64,000 nucleotides of DNA from Herbiconiux ginsengi (GCF_900107435.1 NZ_FNPZ01000003.1:372001-436000); one strand, 5' to 3'. Shown: positions 45,823-54,511, numbered from the stretch's first letter. Numbers and translations: made by a program. The notes: generated by a model not told the origin, from the letters alone.

Positions 45823-47130
45823 TCAGAGGCGCGCGATGCGGTCGATGTCTTCGAGGAACTCGGAGGCGACCTCCTCCGAGACGGTGCGACGGGTGGAGCG
45901 AACGGCTTCGAGGTAGTCCGAGGTGGTGGGGCCTGCTTCCACCCCGGCTCCGGTGCCGCCGGGCGAGTGCAGCGCCCGCTCGAGCGCCGCCTGCGACGCC
46001 CGGCGTGCGGCGAACTCGATGTCGGCAGGGGTGAAGCCGTCGGTGTGCGCCACGAGCGCATCGAGGTCGACGAGGCCGGCGGCCGCGACATCCGAGGGTA
46101 GATAGCCCGACCAGATCGCGCGCCGGGCGCCCGTGTCAGGCAGTCCGATCGGCACCACGTAGTCGAAGCGGCCGTGCCGGAGGAATGCCGTGTCGAGCGA
46201 GCGGATGAAGTTGGTGGCGCAGATGAGCAGCCGGCCCGACTGCTCGCGGAACTCCGGGATCAGTTTGAGCAGCTCGTTGGTGACTCCCTGGAGCGGCGAA
46301 GGCGGCTCGCCCTGCCGGTGGGAGGCGATCTCCTCGACCTCGTCGATGAACACGACGGCGTGCTCGAGCTCGGAGATCTTCTGGAACGTCTCGCGCAGAG
46401 CGCCGGCCAAGCCTTTCGGGTCGCCGGACAGGCGCGACGGGAACACCTCGACGAACGACCACTCGAGGCGCGACGCGATCGCCTTCGCGAAGGTGGTCTT
46501 TCCGGTTCCCGGCGGCCCGAACAGCATCACGGCGCGCGGCGGCACCACGCCGAAGCGCTCGGCGAGATCCGGTTCGGCGAGCGGGGTCACGAGGCGCAGC
46601 TCGAGCAGCTCCTTCTCCTTCTGCATGCCGCCGACGCCCTCCCACAGTCCGCGGGAGAGCAGCCGGCCCCCCAACTCGCGCAGCACCACGAGTTCCTCGC
46701 GCTGTACGGGGAGTTCGCGTTCGACGTAGCGCAGGTTCTTCTTCAACTCGAAGCCCTGTGCCACGAAGTCGTCGAGGCGGGTCTGCGACTCCGGCATCAG
46801 TGCCGAGAGCTTGGCGAGGCCGAGCGGGGCCATGTGTCGTTCGAGCGCGGCGAGCATCCGTGCCCCGACGGCGGAATCGCGCACGGAGGCGACGGTGCGG
46901 TCGGTGGCGAAGAACACGATCCAGCCCTGCGCGTGGGCGGCTCGGCCGACCGCGGCGCCCACCACACGGTCGCCGTCGACGGCCACGACGGCGTGGTCGA
47001 TCTGGCAGGAGGCGATCACCTCCGAGAGCGCGTAGACCGGCTCGGCGTCGGAGGTCTTGGCCTGCTCCCAGAGGTGCAGGATGCCGTCGAGGTCGTCGGG
47101 ATGGAAGTCGCGGATGTGCGGGGTGGTCAT
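45823..47130 (-). CDS. GNAT-AAA+ fusion: N-terminal acetyltransferase-like domain with CDC48/FtsH-type ATPase
   Basis: 435 residues. Residues 1-137 read as a GNAT fold (IRDFHPDDLDGILHLWEQA, HAVVAVDGDRVVGAAVG, GIGARM-like segment SAVGARMLAALERHM, FVAQGFELKKNLRYVE). The usual R/Q-x-x-G-x-G/A motif is weak (SVRDSAVGARM), but the order of strands fits. The AAA+ domain follows: Walker A GPPGTGKTT (205-213), Walker B VVFIDEVEE (259-267), sensor 1 LLICATN, and arginine-finger region RSLDTAFLRHGRFD. The C-terminal helical lid is GFTPADIEFAARRASQAALERAL. Role unknown; perhaps an unfoldase or remodelling ATPase with acetyl-CoA sensing. Confidence 0.85.
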   Translation of the reverse strand: MTTPHIRDFHPDDLDGILHLWEQAKTSDAEPVYALSEVIASCQIDHAVVAVDGDRVVGAAVGRAAHAQGWIVFFATDRTVASVRDSAVGARMLAALERHMAPLGLAKLSALMPESQTRLDDFVAQGFELKKNLRYVERELPVQREELVVLRELGGRLLSRGLWEGVGGMQKEKELLELRLVTPLAEPDLAERFGVVPPRAVMLFGPPGTGKTTFAKAIASRLEWSFVEVFPSRLSGDPKGLAGALRETFQKISELEHAVVFIDEVEEIASHRQGEPPSPLQGVTNELLKLIPEFREQSGRLLICATNFIRSLDTAFLRHGRFDYVVPIGLPDTGARRAIWSGYLPSDVAAAGLVDLDALVAHTDGFTPADIEFAARRASQAALERALHSPGGTGAGVEAGPTTSDYLEAVRSTRRTVSEEVASEFLEDIDRIARL

Positions 47131-47298
47131 CGATCCTCCTCGATCGCGCGGTGCGGGACGCGGTGCGTGACTCAGGAGGCTAACAGCGGAAGGACGCGCG
47201 GTGGGGTGGATGGCGGAGGCCCGCCCCCGAAAGATCGCCGGAAGTTTCGGAAATCAGCAGACGGCGGGCCGTCGGGAGGCCGCGGGGGCGGAGCGCAC

Positions 47299-47327
47299 GT
47301 TCGGGAGGCCGCAGTGGCCTCCCGAAC
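47299..47327. repeat. perfect hairpin between oxidoreductase and AAA+ genes
   Basis: GTTCGGGAGGCC and GGCCTCCCGAAC pair perfectly over 12 bp with a 5-nt loop. It lies 35 nt downstream of the minus-strand oxidoreductase stop and can act as its terminator, but no T-run follows. The TTCGGGAGG core is shared with the palindrome at 20293-20360. The rest of the spacer 47131-47361 also has a CCGAAA/TTTCGG dyad near 47226, and no gene. Confidence 0.75.
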
Positions 47328-47361
47328 AGTTCACGGCCTCCCGGCGCGTGGGACCGGCGCG

Positions 47362-48120
47362 TCAGGCGGCCCGCTCGGTCGAGGGCAGCCACTCGTCGAG
47401 ACGGGTGTCGCCGAGCTGGGCGCCCTCGACGGGGAGCAGCGTGCGCTCCTCGAGATGCCCCCCGAAATACGGCGCGGCCGGATCGGTGACGACCGAGCGC
47501 TGGTCTCGCTGGGCCGCGAAGGTGCGGCGGATGAGGTCGTCGAGACCGAAGACCTCGGGCCCGGCGAGCTCGACGTCGGCGTTCAGCGGTCGGCCGGCAG
47601 CGGTGCGGGCGATCGCGGACGCCGCCTCGTCGAGTGCGAGTGGCTGGATGAGCGCATCCGAGACCCGCACCACGTCGCCGTCGGTCGAGGTGAACACGAT
47701 GCTGGCGATGAACTCGAACAGCTGCGTCGAGTGCACGATCGAGTAGGGAACGCCCGATTCGCGCACCGCCTGCTCCTGCGCCGCCTTGGCGGTGAAGTAG
47801 GCGATGTCCTGCGGCCGGTCGGTGCCGACGACGGTGAAGACGACGAGGTGCCCGACACCGGCCGCCTTCGCCGCCGCGGCGATGTTCGCGCTCGACGCGG
47901 TGAAGAACGCGAGCAGGTCGGCGGGGGCGAAGGAGGGCGACTGGGTCAGGTCGATGACGACCTCGGCGCCCGCGAGCGCCTCGGCGAGGCCCTCGCCCGT
48001 GACGGAGTCGACACCGGTGCGCCGCGACACCGCGACCGCGTCGTGCCCGTGGGCGATGAGCTTCTCGACGACGCGCGACCCGATGTGGCCCGCACCTCCG
48101 ACGACGATGATTCTGGCCAT
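47362..48120 (-). CDS. NAD(P)-binding atypical SDR (NmrA-like) oxidoreductase
   Basis: 252 residues. MARIIVVGGAGHIGSRVVEKLIAHGHDAVAVSRR carries the NmrA/TMR-type GxxGxxG motif (residues 8-13) with Ser/Arg/Arg at the end of strand 2, favouring NADPH. VGHLVVFTVVGTDR and GVPYSIVHSTQLFEFI continue the fold; the catalytic Tyr-x-x-x-Lys is absent (YFTAKAAQEQ is close but shifted), as in NmrA-like sensors. Product may be a regulator or oxidoreductase. Confidence 0.86.
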   Translation of the reverse strand: MARIIVVGGAGHIGSRVVEKLIAHGHDAVAVSRRTGVDSVTGEGLAEALAGAEVVIDLTQSPSFAPADLLAFFTASSANIAAAAKAAGVGHLVVFTVVGTDRPQDIAYFTAKAAQEQAVRESGVPYSIVHSTQLFEFIASIVFTSTDGDVVRVSDALIQPLALDEAASAIARTAAGRPLNADVELAGPEVFGLDDLIRRTFAAQRDQRSVVTDPAAPYFGGHLEERTLLPVEGAQLGDTRLDEWLPSTERAA

Positions 48121-48268
48121 GATGAGCCTTTCTGCTGGACGGATGCCTGTTGCACCCTCTGTGAGGATGACCGGGCGGCCCCGTCCGTTGTGACGACCAG
48201 CACGGCGGAAGCGCGTGCCGGACGGCGGGTGGGCAGGGGATTCGCCCGGCGGCCCGGGCCGACCGGGC

Positions 48269-49348
48269 TCAGATCGTCATGCGCTGCGCTGCCAAGGGGC
48301 AGGCGAACGGGTCGCGGTCGCCGAGGCCGACACGATCGATGTAGTGCAGCACGATGCGGTACGACTCGAACAGACCCGTCTCGAGGTAGGGCACCTCGCG
48401 ATCGCGGCAGTAGGCGGCGACGATCGGGGCGGCCCGCCGCAGGTGCGGGCGCGGCATCGACGGGAAGAGGTGGTGCTCGATCTGGTAGTTCAAGCCCCCC
48501 ATCGCCACGTCGAGCACGCGGTTGCCCCGGATGTTGCGGCTCATCATCACCTGGCGGCGCAGGAAGTCGAGCTTCATCGACTTCGGCACCAGGGGCATCC
48601 CCTTGTGGTTCGGAGCGAACGACGATCCCATGTAGAACCCGAACAGGGCGAGTTGGACGCCGAGGAAGGCCGCAGCGACACCGGGGGAGAGCACGAGGAA
48701 CGCCAGGGCGATGAACCCGCCGATCCGGATGAGGAGGAACGCGATCTCCACGCGGCGACGTTTCAGCGGCTCGCGACTGAACACCCGTCGCACCCCTGAG
48801 GCGTGCAACGACAGGCCCTCGAGCGCCAGGATCGGGAAGAAGAACGCTCCTTGATGCGCCATCAGCCACGACGTCACGACCCCGCGGCGCCGCTGGATCT
48901 GCTCGGCCGTGAACGAGATGGCGGGCACGTCGATGTCAGGGTCGGAGCCCAGCTTGTTGGGGTTCGCGTGGTGCCGGGTGTGCTTGTGCTGCCACCAGCC
49001 GTAGCTGAGGCCGACGAAGAGGTTGCCGAGCACCAGCGTCGTCCAGTCGTTCCACCTGCCCGACCGGAAGATCTGCCGGTGGGCGGCGTCGTGGCCGAGG
49101 AACGCGGTCTGGGTGAACAGCACGGCGAAGAGGGCGGCCGTCGCGAGTTGCCACCAGGTGTCGCCGATCTGCACGAACATCCAGATGCTCGCGGCGAAGG
49201 CCACGGGCACCAGGAGCAGCTTGGTCCAGTAGTAGCCGTAGCGCCGGCGCAGCAATCCCGACTCCTGGATGCGCTGGGCGAGCTCCGTGAACTCGCTGTT
49301 GCCGCGCCGCGCGGCGGTGGCCTGTGGGAGAGATTCGACCGTGCTCAC
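48269..49348 (-). CDS. membrane fatty-acid desaturase (acyl-CoA/acyl-lipid delta-9 or similar)
   Basis: 359 residues from GTG 49348. Three histidine boxes are present: GHDAAHRQIF, HKHTRHHANPNK and the QIEHHLFPSMPRPH box. Four membrane helices (LLLVPVAFAASIWMFVQI, FAVLFTQTAFLG, FFFPILALEGLSLH, IGGFIALAFLVLSPGVAAAFLGVQLALFGFYM) separate them. The family is the diiron desaturase FA_desaturase group, close to acyl-CoA delta desaturases (DesA3-like) and fits cold or membrane-fluidity adaptation. Divergence from neighbours is absent: the ANTAR genes lie upstream on the same strand. Confidence 0.93.
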   Translation of the reverse strand: MSTVESLPQATAARRGNSEFTELAQRIQESGLLRRRYGYYWTKLLLVPVAFAASIWMFVQIGDTWWQLATAALFAVLFTQTAFLGHDAAHRQIFRSGRWNDWTTLVLGNLFVGLSYGWWQHKHTRHHANPNKLGSDPDIDVPAISFTAEQIQRRRGVVTSWLMAHQGAFFFPILALEGLSLHASGVRRVFSREPLKRRRVEIAFLLIRIGGFIALAFLVLSPGVAAAFLGVQLALFGFYMGSSFAPNHKGMPLVPKSMKLDFLRRQVMMSRNIRGNRVLDVAMGGLNYQIEHHLFPSMPRPHLRRAAPIVAAYCRDREVPYLETGLFESYRIVLHYIDRVGLGDRDPFACPLAAQRMTI

Positions 49349-49371
49349 GATGGCCCCTGCCGTCTGCGGCA

Positions 49372-49403
49372 CCGGCCCGAGCGGCCGGCTGCATCGCAAC
49401 CGG
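49372..49403 (-). promoter_or_regulatory. overlapping alternative hairpins in the desaturase leader
   Basis: Two stems, CCGGTTGC-GAT-GCAGCCGG (8 bp) and CCGGCC-GCTCG-GGCCGG (6 bp), share the bases CCGG at 49385-49388, so only one can form. They lie 24-55 nt before the desaturase start. Confidence 0.45.
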
Positions 49404-49520
49404 GTCCAGGGGAACGTCTATTGCTCACGCTACGTCTCGGGCCTCGATCCGGCAAGAGTGAGGAGCGCTCGCGCGCTGGGTATCTGCTTCGGGTTGCCTG
49501 ACGGCCGGCCGGGCCGGCGG

Positions 49521-50234
49521 TCAGTGGCGGCTGGCCGACTCCACCACGTCGCGCGCCACGATGGACAACAACTGGCCGCTGTTGCGCGCCCGGGTGCGCA
49601 GGCGCTGGAACGCCTCCTCCATGTCGACGCCGTCGGTGTGGGCGATCACACCCTTGGCCTGCTCGATGATCACCCGGCTGTTCAGGGCGTGCTGCAGCTG
49701 GTCGCGAGCGATATCGGCCTCGCGGATCGCTCGTTCGTGCAGGATGCCGATGGTCGCGACATCCGCCAGCGCCTGGGCGGCCGCGGCATCTTGCGGGTCG
49801 GTCGGCCCGGCGCCGTCGCTGAACAGGTTGAGGGACCCGATGGTCTGGTCGCGCAGTCGCATCGGGATGGCGTACATCGAGTGGTAGCCGAGCCCCGCCG
49901 CCTGGGTCGCGAATCGCGGCCAGCGCGACGACGTGGCTGCGATGTCGTCGACCGAGACCACCTTGCCGGTCTCGTAGGCGTCGACGCACGGTCCTTCGCC
50001 CGACGAGAGCTGCAGCAGGCTGATCAGACGGCTGCGTTCGCTCGTCGAGGCGATCACCTCGAGGTTGCCGTCGGCGTCGGGCAGCAGGATGCCGGCATCC
50101 GCGGCGCCCAGGATCTGCGCGCACCGTTGCACGAGGGTGTGCAACAGCTCCACGACGTCGTAGTCGGCGACGAGCGTGTCGGCGAGGCTCACGAACGTCT
50201 CCGCGAGCTGCTCCTCTCGAGTTCGACCCGTCAT
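49521..50234 (-). CDS. GAF and ANTAR domain protein
   Basis: 237 residues. A GAF domain fills about residues 10-150 (YDVVELLHTLVQRCAQILGAADAGILLPDADG, GEGPCVDAYETGKVVSVDDIA, HSMYAIPMRLRDQTIGSLNLF). The C-terminal ANTAR domain (about residues 170-230) reads LQHALNSRVIIEQAKGVIAHTDGVDMEEAFQRLRTRARNSGQLL. ANTAR proteins bind paired-hexaloop RNA and relieve premature termination or control translation. It is the second of two tandem GAF-ANTAR genes, upstream of the desaturase gene. Confidence 0.93.
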   Translation of the reverse strand: MTGRTREEQLAETFVSLADTLVADYDVVELLHTLVQRCAQILGAADAGILLPDADGNLEVIASTSERSRLISLLQLSSGEGPCVDAYETGKVVSVDDIAATSSRWPRFATQAAGLGYHSMYAIPMRLRDQTIGSLNLFSDGAGPTDPQDAAAAQALADVATIGILHERAIREADIARDQLQHALNSRVIIEQAKGVIAHTDGVDMEEAFQRLRTRARNSGQLLSIVARDVVESASRH

Positions 50235-50265
50235 GTGCCCAATCTACCGCCGGTGCGGGGCGACG

Positions 50266-51057
50266 TCACGGCTCCAGCGTGATCCGCCGCGCGGTGATGT
50301 CGGCTGCGACATCTCGCACCGGGCGGCCGGATGCGTAGGAGTGCGCACGGATGAGGAGCAACGCATCCTCGGCCGCGATCCCGAGCTGCGCGATCACCAT
50401 GCCGGTGGCCTGATGCACCTCCCGGCGGGAGTACGGGCCGTCCGACTCGGCCTCGTCGTGGCGATGGGCCAGGGCGTTGCGCATCACGTCGGTGGCGGCC
50501 TGATCGGCGAGGGCGGCGGCATCCGCGACATCCGTGCTGCTGAGGGCACTCGACGACTCGGCGTAGAGGTCGACCGCGCCGATCTTCAGCGATCCGATAA
50601 GGAGAGGGAAGGAGTAGACCGCCCGCACGTTCCACGCGGTGAGGCTCGGCCGGAGCAGGGGCCAGGTGCTTGGAGGCAGCGTGGCGAGATCGGGCGCCAG
50701 CACGGCCGCCCTGCTCGCATAGGCGTCCCAGCCGGGGCCTTCGCCGAGGTCGAGCTGCAGCTCGCTGATCTTCGCGGCGAGGTCGTCGCTCGTGCACACC
50801 GTCTCGGTGTCGAAGGGCTGGCCGAGAGTGGCGATGGCGGCCCGGGAGATCGGCAGCGCGGTGGTGAAGGCGCCGCAGAGATCGGCGGACGCTCCTGCTT
50901 GTGCTGACGGGATGGAGTCCTCCTGACCCTGTGCCGGCGATCGGATGGTGCGTGCGAGCGGCCTGGGTCCAGGACTACCTACCCGTCCAGCTTCGCACGA
51001 TTCGGTCGTCCCGTCTCCTCCTGGCGCCGGAAGACCCTCTGAAGCAGGCTGGGGCAT
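50266..51057 (-). CDS. GAF and ANTAR domain protein, second copy
   Basis: 263 residues from ATG 51057; the first ~50 residues are low-complexity, so the true start may be later. A GAF domain follows (DLCGAFTTALPISRAAIATLG, LDLGEGPGWDAYASRAAVLAPDL, VRAVYSFPLLIGSLKIGAVDLY). The ANTAR domain (about residues 200-255) is REVHQATGMVIAQLGIAAEDALLLIRAHSYASGRPVRDVAAD. It lies 31 nt upstream of the first-described copy, and the two are tandem paralogues. Confidence 0.88.
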   Translation of the reverse strand: MPQPASEGLPAPGGDGTTESCEAGRVGSPGPRPLARTIRSPAQGQEDSIPSAQAGASADLCGAFTTALPISRAAIATLGQPFDTETVCTSDDLAAKISELQLDLGEGPGWDAYASRAAVLAPDLATLPPSTWPLLRPSLTAWNVRAVYSFPLLIGSLKIGAVDLYAESSSALSSTDVADAAALADQAATDVMRNALAHRHDEAESDGPYSRREVHQATGMVIAQLGIAAEDALLLIRAHSYASGRPVRDVAADITARRITLEP

Positions 51058-51218
51058 GGCCCATGAAGACCAACGGACTGCTGACCGGCGCTTCGAGCTG
51101 GTGCAGCTGAAGCCGGTGGCGATCCCGGGGGCACCGCATCGGCGCCACCGCGGTCCGAACGCTCGGCGGCTACGGGCGCGGCACCGCCGTTCGCCCAGTC
51201 GAAGGAGAGCGAACCGGC

Positions 51219-51590
51219 TTAGACGGATCGGCCGCCCACGGCCGCGCTCACGATCCGCGCCAGGGCGAGGCCGGCGGCGGCCACCAGGGGCACGGCCACC
51301 ACCATCAGGGCGATCGGGTTGGGGCGGAATCGCAGGCCGTCGGGCCCGGCGACATAGGCTCCGACGGGCAGGGCGTAACCACCGCCACCACCGCCGCGCC
51401 CTTCACCCGTGCCCGCCGGCGTCGGGCCGCCTTCCGGCGACTCGCCGGAGCCCTCACCGGCGCCGAAGCCGAAGATCACCAGTGCGGCAGGTACGAGCTC
51501 CTGCCCGCCCACCGTGGTCTTCTCGCCGTAGGCCATGGTCGCGCCCCAGGAGGGCACCGATTCCGCTAGTTTCTCGATGAGATTCGTCAT
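51219..51590 (-). CDS. GerW/YtfJ family sporulation-type protein
   Basis: 123 residues. MTNLIEKLAESVPSWGATMAYGEKTTVGGQELVPAALVIFGFGAG matches the GerW/YtfJ domain start. The glycine run (GGGGGGY), then LPVGAYVAGPDGLRFRPNPI, matches the second half, and ends with a C-terminal helix (IALMVVAVPLVAAAGLALA). Family members in Bacilli occur in spore germination; the role in non-sporing actinobacteria is unknown. The 160-bp stretch upstream (51058-51218) shows no other gene. Confidence 0.85.
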   Translation of the reverse strand: MTNLIEKLAESVPSWGATMAYGEKTTVGGQELVPAALVIFGFGAGEGSGESPEGGPTPAGTGEGRGGGGGGYALPVGAYVAGPDGLRFRPNPIALMVVAVPLVAAAGLALARIVSAAVGGRSV

Positions 51591-51609
51591 GCACCGACGC
51601 TACGCGGAT

Positions 51610-53175
51610 TCAGTGCGACCCTCCAGCGAGCGCGCGCCGATCGAGCTCGGACTCCTCGGAGCGGCCATCCGTCAATCCACCGGCACTCGACGGCCCGGCC
51701 GCGACGCCGGCGAGGAGACGGGCGCGCTCGGCGCCGTCGACCGGCGCGTGCACCTCGACGTACTCGCCTCCCGGCAGCCGCACGATCCGTCCCGTCTCGA
51801 AGCCGTGCTCCAGGATGTCGAGATCGCGGCGCTGCAATCCGATGGCGGCGCGCCGCGTGATCCAGAAGGCCACCGGTGGACCGGCCAGGACCGTGATCTG
51901 GAAGAACAGGATCACGCCCTCGAACGTCACGTGGAACTGCGCGGCGATGACGTCGGCGCTGCCGGCGGCCCAGAGCGTGCCGGAGAACACGACGGCGGCG
52001 ACGCCGATGCCGGTGCGCGTGGGGCGGCTGCGCGGGCGGTCGAGCAGGTTGTGGTCGCGGTGGTCGCGTGTGATCCATTCCTCCAAGAACGGGTAGAGCG
52101 CGACGATCGCGAAGAAGAGCGAGACCACGACGAGCGGGATCAGCAGCGCCAGCGTCCAGGTGTGTCCCAGCCACTCGAACTCCCAGCCCGGGGGAATCAG
52201 GCGCAGCGCGCCGTCGAGGAAGCCGGTGTACCAGTCGGGCTGGCTGCCGGCCGACGCATCGCCGGGGGAGGAGGGGCCGTAGGCCCAGATCGGGTTGATG
52301 GTGACGGTCGCGGCGATCAGCAGGATGACGCCGCAGACCAGCGCCCCGAGGCCCACCGCACGCACCGCGGCATTGGGCAGCGGAATGCCCACCACGTTCT
52401 CCTCGGTGCGCCCGACCCCGCGGAACTGCGGTGGTTTCCGGGTCCACCCCGCGAGGGCGCGCAGCCCGATGAGCACGATCAAGGCGGCGGGCACCACGGC
52501 GACGTGCACCGGGTAGAGATGTTCGATGATCTCTCCCGGGAACTCGCCGCCGAAGAGCAGGCCGGAGGCCCAGGTGCCGATCACGGGGATGCCGAGCACG
52601 ATTCCCTCGACGATGCGGAGCCCGGTGCCCGAGAGCATGTCGTCGGGCAGCGCGTAGCCGCTCCAGCCGCCGACGAGGCTGACGATGAGGATGAGGAACA
52701 GCAGCACCCACTGACCGCGCCGGGGACGGCGGAATCCGCCCGTGAAGAAGGTGGTGAGAAGGTGCAGGACGAGCGCCGCGGGCAGGATGAGGGCCGCCCA
52801 GTGGTGCGCCTGCCGCAGCAACAGCCCGCCCTGCACGTCGAGCGAGAGCTGGAGCGTCGAGGCGAAGGCCTTCGAGGTCTCGACGCCCGCGAGGGGCGGG
52901 TAGTGCGTCGTGGTGGTGACGGTCTCGCTGGAGGGCACGTAGAAGAACATCAGGAGGAGCCCCGTCACCAGGATCACGACCAGACTGGCCATCGCGACCA
53001 CACCGAACAGCCTCGACCAGTGGTTCGGCACCATCCGGCGATTCAGCTCCGCGCGCACGTCGCGAATGCGGTGGCCGAACACGGTGCTGTCATCCAGGCG
53101 CACGGCGATCCGGTCGCTGAGCGATCGGCCGCCTCTCGCGTCCCTCGCTCTGCTCATCTCTCCGCCTTCCGTCAT
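51610..53175 (-). CDS. orphan cytochrome b (QcrB paralogue)
   Basis: 521 residues, full-length QcrB-like. Helix B has His124 and His138 (RQAHHWAALILPAALVLHLL), helix D has His224 (YPVHVAVVPAALIVLIGL) but Arg239 where QcrB has the fourth haem-ligand His. The quinol-site motif PDWY is in SQPDWYTGFLDGALRL. GRTEENVVGIPLP, NLLDRPRSRPTRTGIG and GLQRRDLDILEHG match QcrB C-terminus. No qcrA or qcrC gene is adjacent. A start at Met7 is possible. Confidence 0.9.
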   Translation of the reverse strand: MTEGGEMSRARDARGGRSLSDRIAVRLDDSTVFGHRIRDVRAELNRRMVPNHWSRLFGVVAMASLVVILVTGLLLMFFYVPSSETVTTTTHYPPLAGVETSKAFASTLQLSLDVQGGLLLRQAHHWAALILPAALVLHLLTTFFTGGFRRPRRGQWVLLFLILIVSLVGGWSGYALPDDMLSGTGLRIVEGIVLGIPVIGTWASGLLFGGEFPGEIIEHLYPVHVAVVPAALIVLIGLRALAGWTRKPPQFRGVGRTEENVVGIPLPNAAVRAVGLGALVCGVILLIAATVTINPIWAYGPSSPGDASAGSQPDWYTGFLDGALRLIPPGWEFEWLGHTWTLALLIPLVVVSLFFAIVALYPFLEEWITRDHRDHNLLDRPRSRPTRTGIGVAAVVFSGTLWAAGSADVIAAQFHVTFEGVILFFQITVLAGPPVAFWITRRAAIGLQRRDLDILEHGFETGRIVRLPGGEYVEVHAPVDGAERARLLAGVAAGPSSAGGLTDGRSEESELDRRALAGGSH

Positions 53176-53281
53176 TCCTTAAGACAGATCGGGGCAGAGA
53201 TTTGTGACGTCGGGCCAGAGGTCGAGCTTCTCCTCCGTTCGAGGCGAGATCGACCGCGAGCCGTCAGTGGTGCTCGAGGCG

Positions 53282-53494
53282 TCAGTGGTGCTTGTGCTTG
53301 CGGGCCGTGATCTCCGACTTCGCGCCGTGCTCCACGAGAACCGCGATGTAGTCGCGGAGCTTGGCGTTCTGGAACGCGGCGTAGTTGCTCTCCACGATCT
53401 TCTCCAGATCTTTGCCGGGCACGTCGGGGTATTTCTTCTTCAGCCGGCGGATCACGTCGTCGATGGCTTCGCGCTCGTTCTTCTTCTGGGCCAT
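53282..53494 (-). CDS. small protein with three-helix bundle dimerisation-like domain
   Basis: 70 residues from ATG 53494, ahead of a basic start MAQKKNEREAIDDVIRRLKKKYPDVPGKDLEKIVESNY. A short helical protein ending in a His/Lys-rich tail (TARKHKHH). The pattern resembles DUF3562-type three-helix bundles found in many actinobacterial small proteins. Function unknown. The longer reading (from 54025) is not supported. Confidence 0.65.
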   Translation of the reverse strand: MAQKKNEREAIDDVIRRLKKKYPDVPGKDLEKIVESNYAAFQNAKLRDYIAVLVEHGAKSEITARKHKHH

Positions 53495-53672
53495 GTCGTC
53501 AGCGTTCCCGCCCCAGGTTACGAGCACCTGGGAACGCGCGGCCTCAGGGCGGGCAGGCCTCCGCTTGAGGTTCGGGATCGACATCCGGACCGGCGCGCGG
53601 TTCCCCTGGACACGCCGCGGGAGTAGTCTCTCAGCCACTTGCACCCTTAACCGCTCCAGCAAAAGGAAAGCC

Positions 53673-54398
53673 ATGTCGAAACCCACGATCGTCTTGGTGC
53701 ACGGGGCCTGGGCCGACGGCTCCAGTTGGAACGCCGTGACCTCGGAACTGCAGAGCCAGGGCTTCACGGTGCTGGTGCCGCCCAACCTCCTCCACGGTGT
53801 CGTCAACGACGCGGCGACGGTCGCGTCGTTCGTCGAGCAGCACACCGAGGGTCCCGTGATCGTCGGCGGCCACTCGTATGGCGGGTTCGTCATCACGAAC
53901 GCGCAGTTCGGCGACGACGTCAAAGCGCTCGTGTACGTGGATGCCTTCATCCCCGACGAGGGGGAGTTCGTGTTCCAGATCCTCGGCGGCTCCGGATCCG
54001 CGCTCGCCGTCGAAGACCCGACCACCGTGCTCGACCTCGGCAGCTACCCGGGCGCCCCCGAGGGCGACCTCGAGGCGTTCCTCAAGCCCGACACGGTGCA
54101 CAACGCCTTCGCCCAAGACCTTCCGGAGGCCGACCGCTGGCTGATCGCCGCCACCCAGCGCCCCATCTCCCTGAGTGCGAACACCACGCCGTCGGGCCCG
54201 CCGTCCTGGAAGGGTCGCCCGGTGTGGGCGGTCATCGGGACGGAGGATCGCGTCATCCCGCCGGCCACCCAGCGCTCGATGGCCGAGCGTGCGGGGGCGA
54301 TTATCAGCGAGGTCTCGGCGTCGCACGTGTCGATGGTGTCGCATCCGGATGCCGCCATCGCGGCCATCCTCGCGGCCGTGGAGGCCGTGGGCGAGTAG
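53673..54398 (+). CDS. alpha/beta hydrolase
   Basis: 241 residues from ATG 53673, behind AAAAGGAAAG. IVLVHGAWADGSSW is the oxyanion strand, GHSYGG holds nucleophile Ser68, and IGTEDRVIPP carries Asp and SHVSMVSHPD the His of the triad. The sequence is close to the small esterase group related to AB hydrolase-1/MhpC-like secreted esterases (VNDAATVASFVEQHTEGPVIVGG). Substrate unknown. It lies upstream of the monooxygenase cluster, but 223 bp separate them. Confidence 0.92.
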   Translation: MSKPTIVLVHGAWADGSSWNAVTSELQSQGFTVLVPPNLLHGVVNDAATVASFVEQHTEGPVIVGGHSYGGFVITNAQFGDDVKALVYVDAFIPDEGEFVFQILGGSGSALAVEDPTTVLDLGSYPGAPEGDLEAFLKPDTVHNAFAQDLPEADRWLIAATQRPISLSANTTPSGPPSWKGRPVWAVIGTEDRVIPPATQRSMAERAGAIISEVSASHVSMVSHPDAAIAAILAAVEAVGE

Positions 54399-54511
54399 CC
54401 GACCGATCGCGGGGGCCTGGCGGAAGGATCGCCGGGCCCCTTTCGCGCGACCCCGCGCGTGCGTAATAGAGGGCAACAGAGGAGGACGGGAGCGCGGAGC
54501 TTCGTACAGTG

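Noticed and set aside
50266-50797. A minus-strand frame overlapping the second ANTAR gene
   Set aside because: Arg-rich shadow without a GAF or ANTAR pattern.
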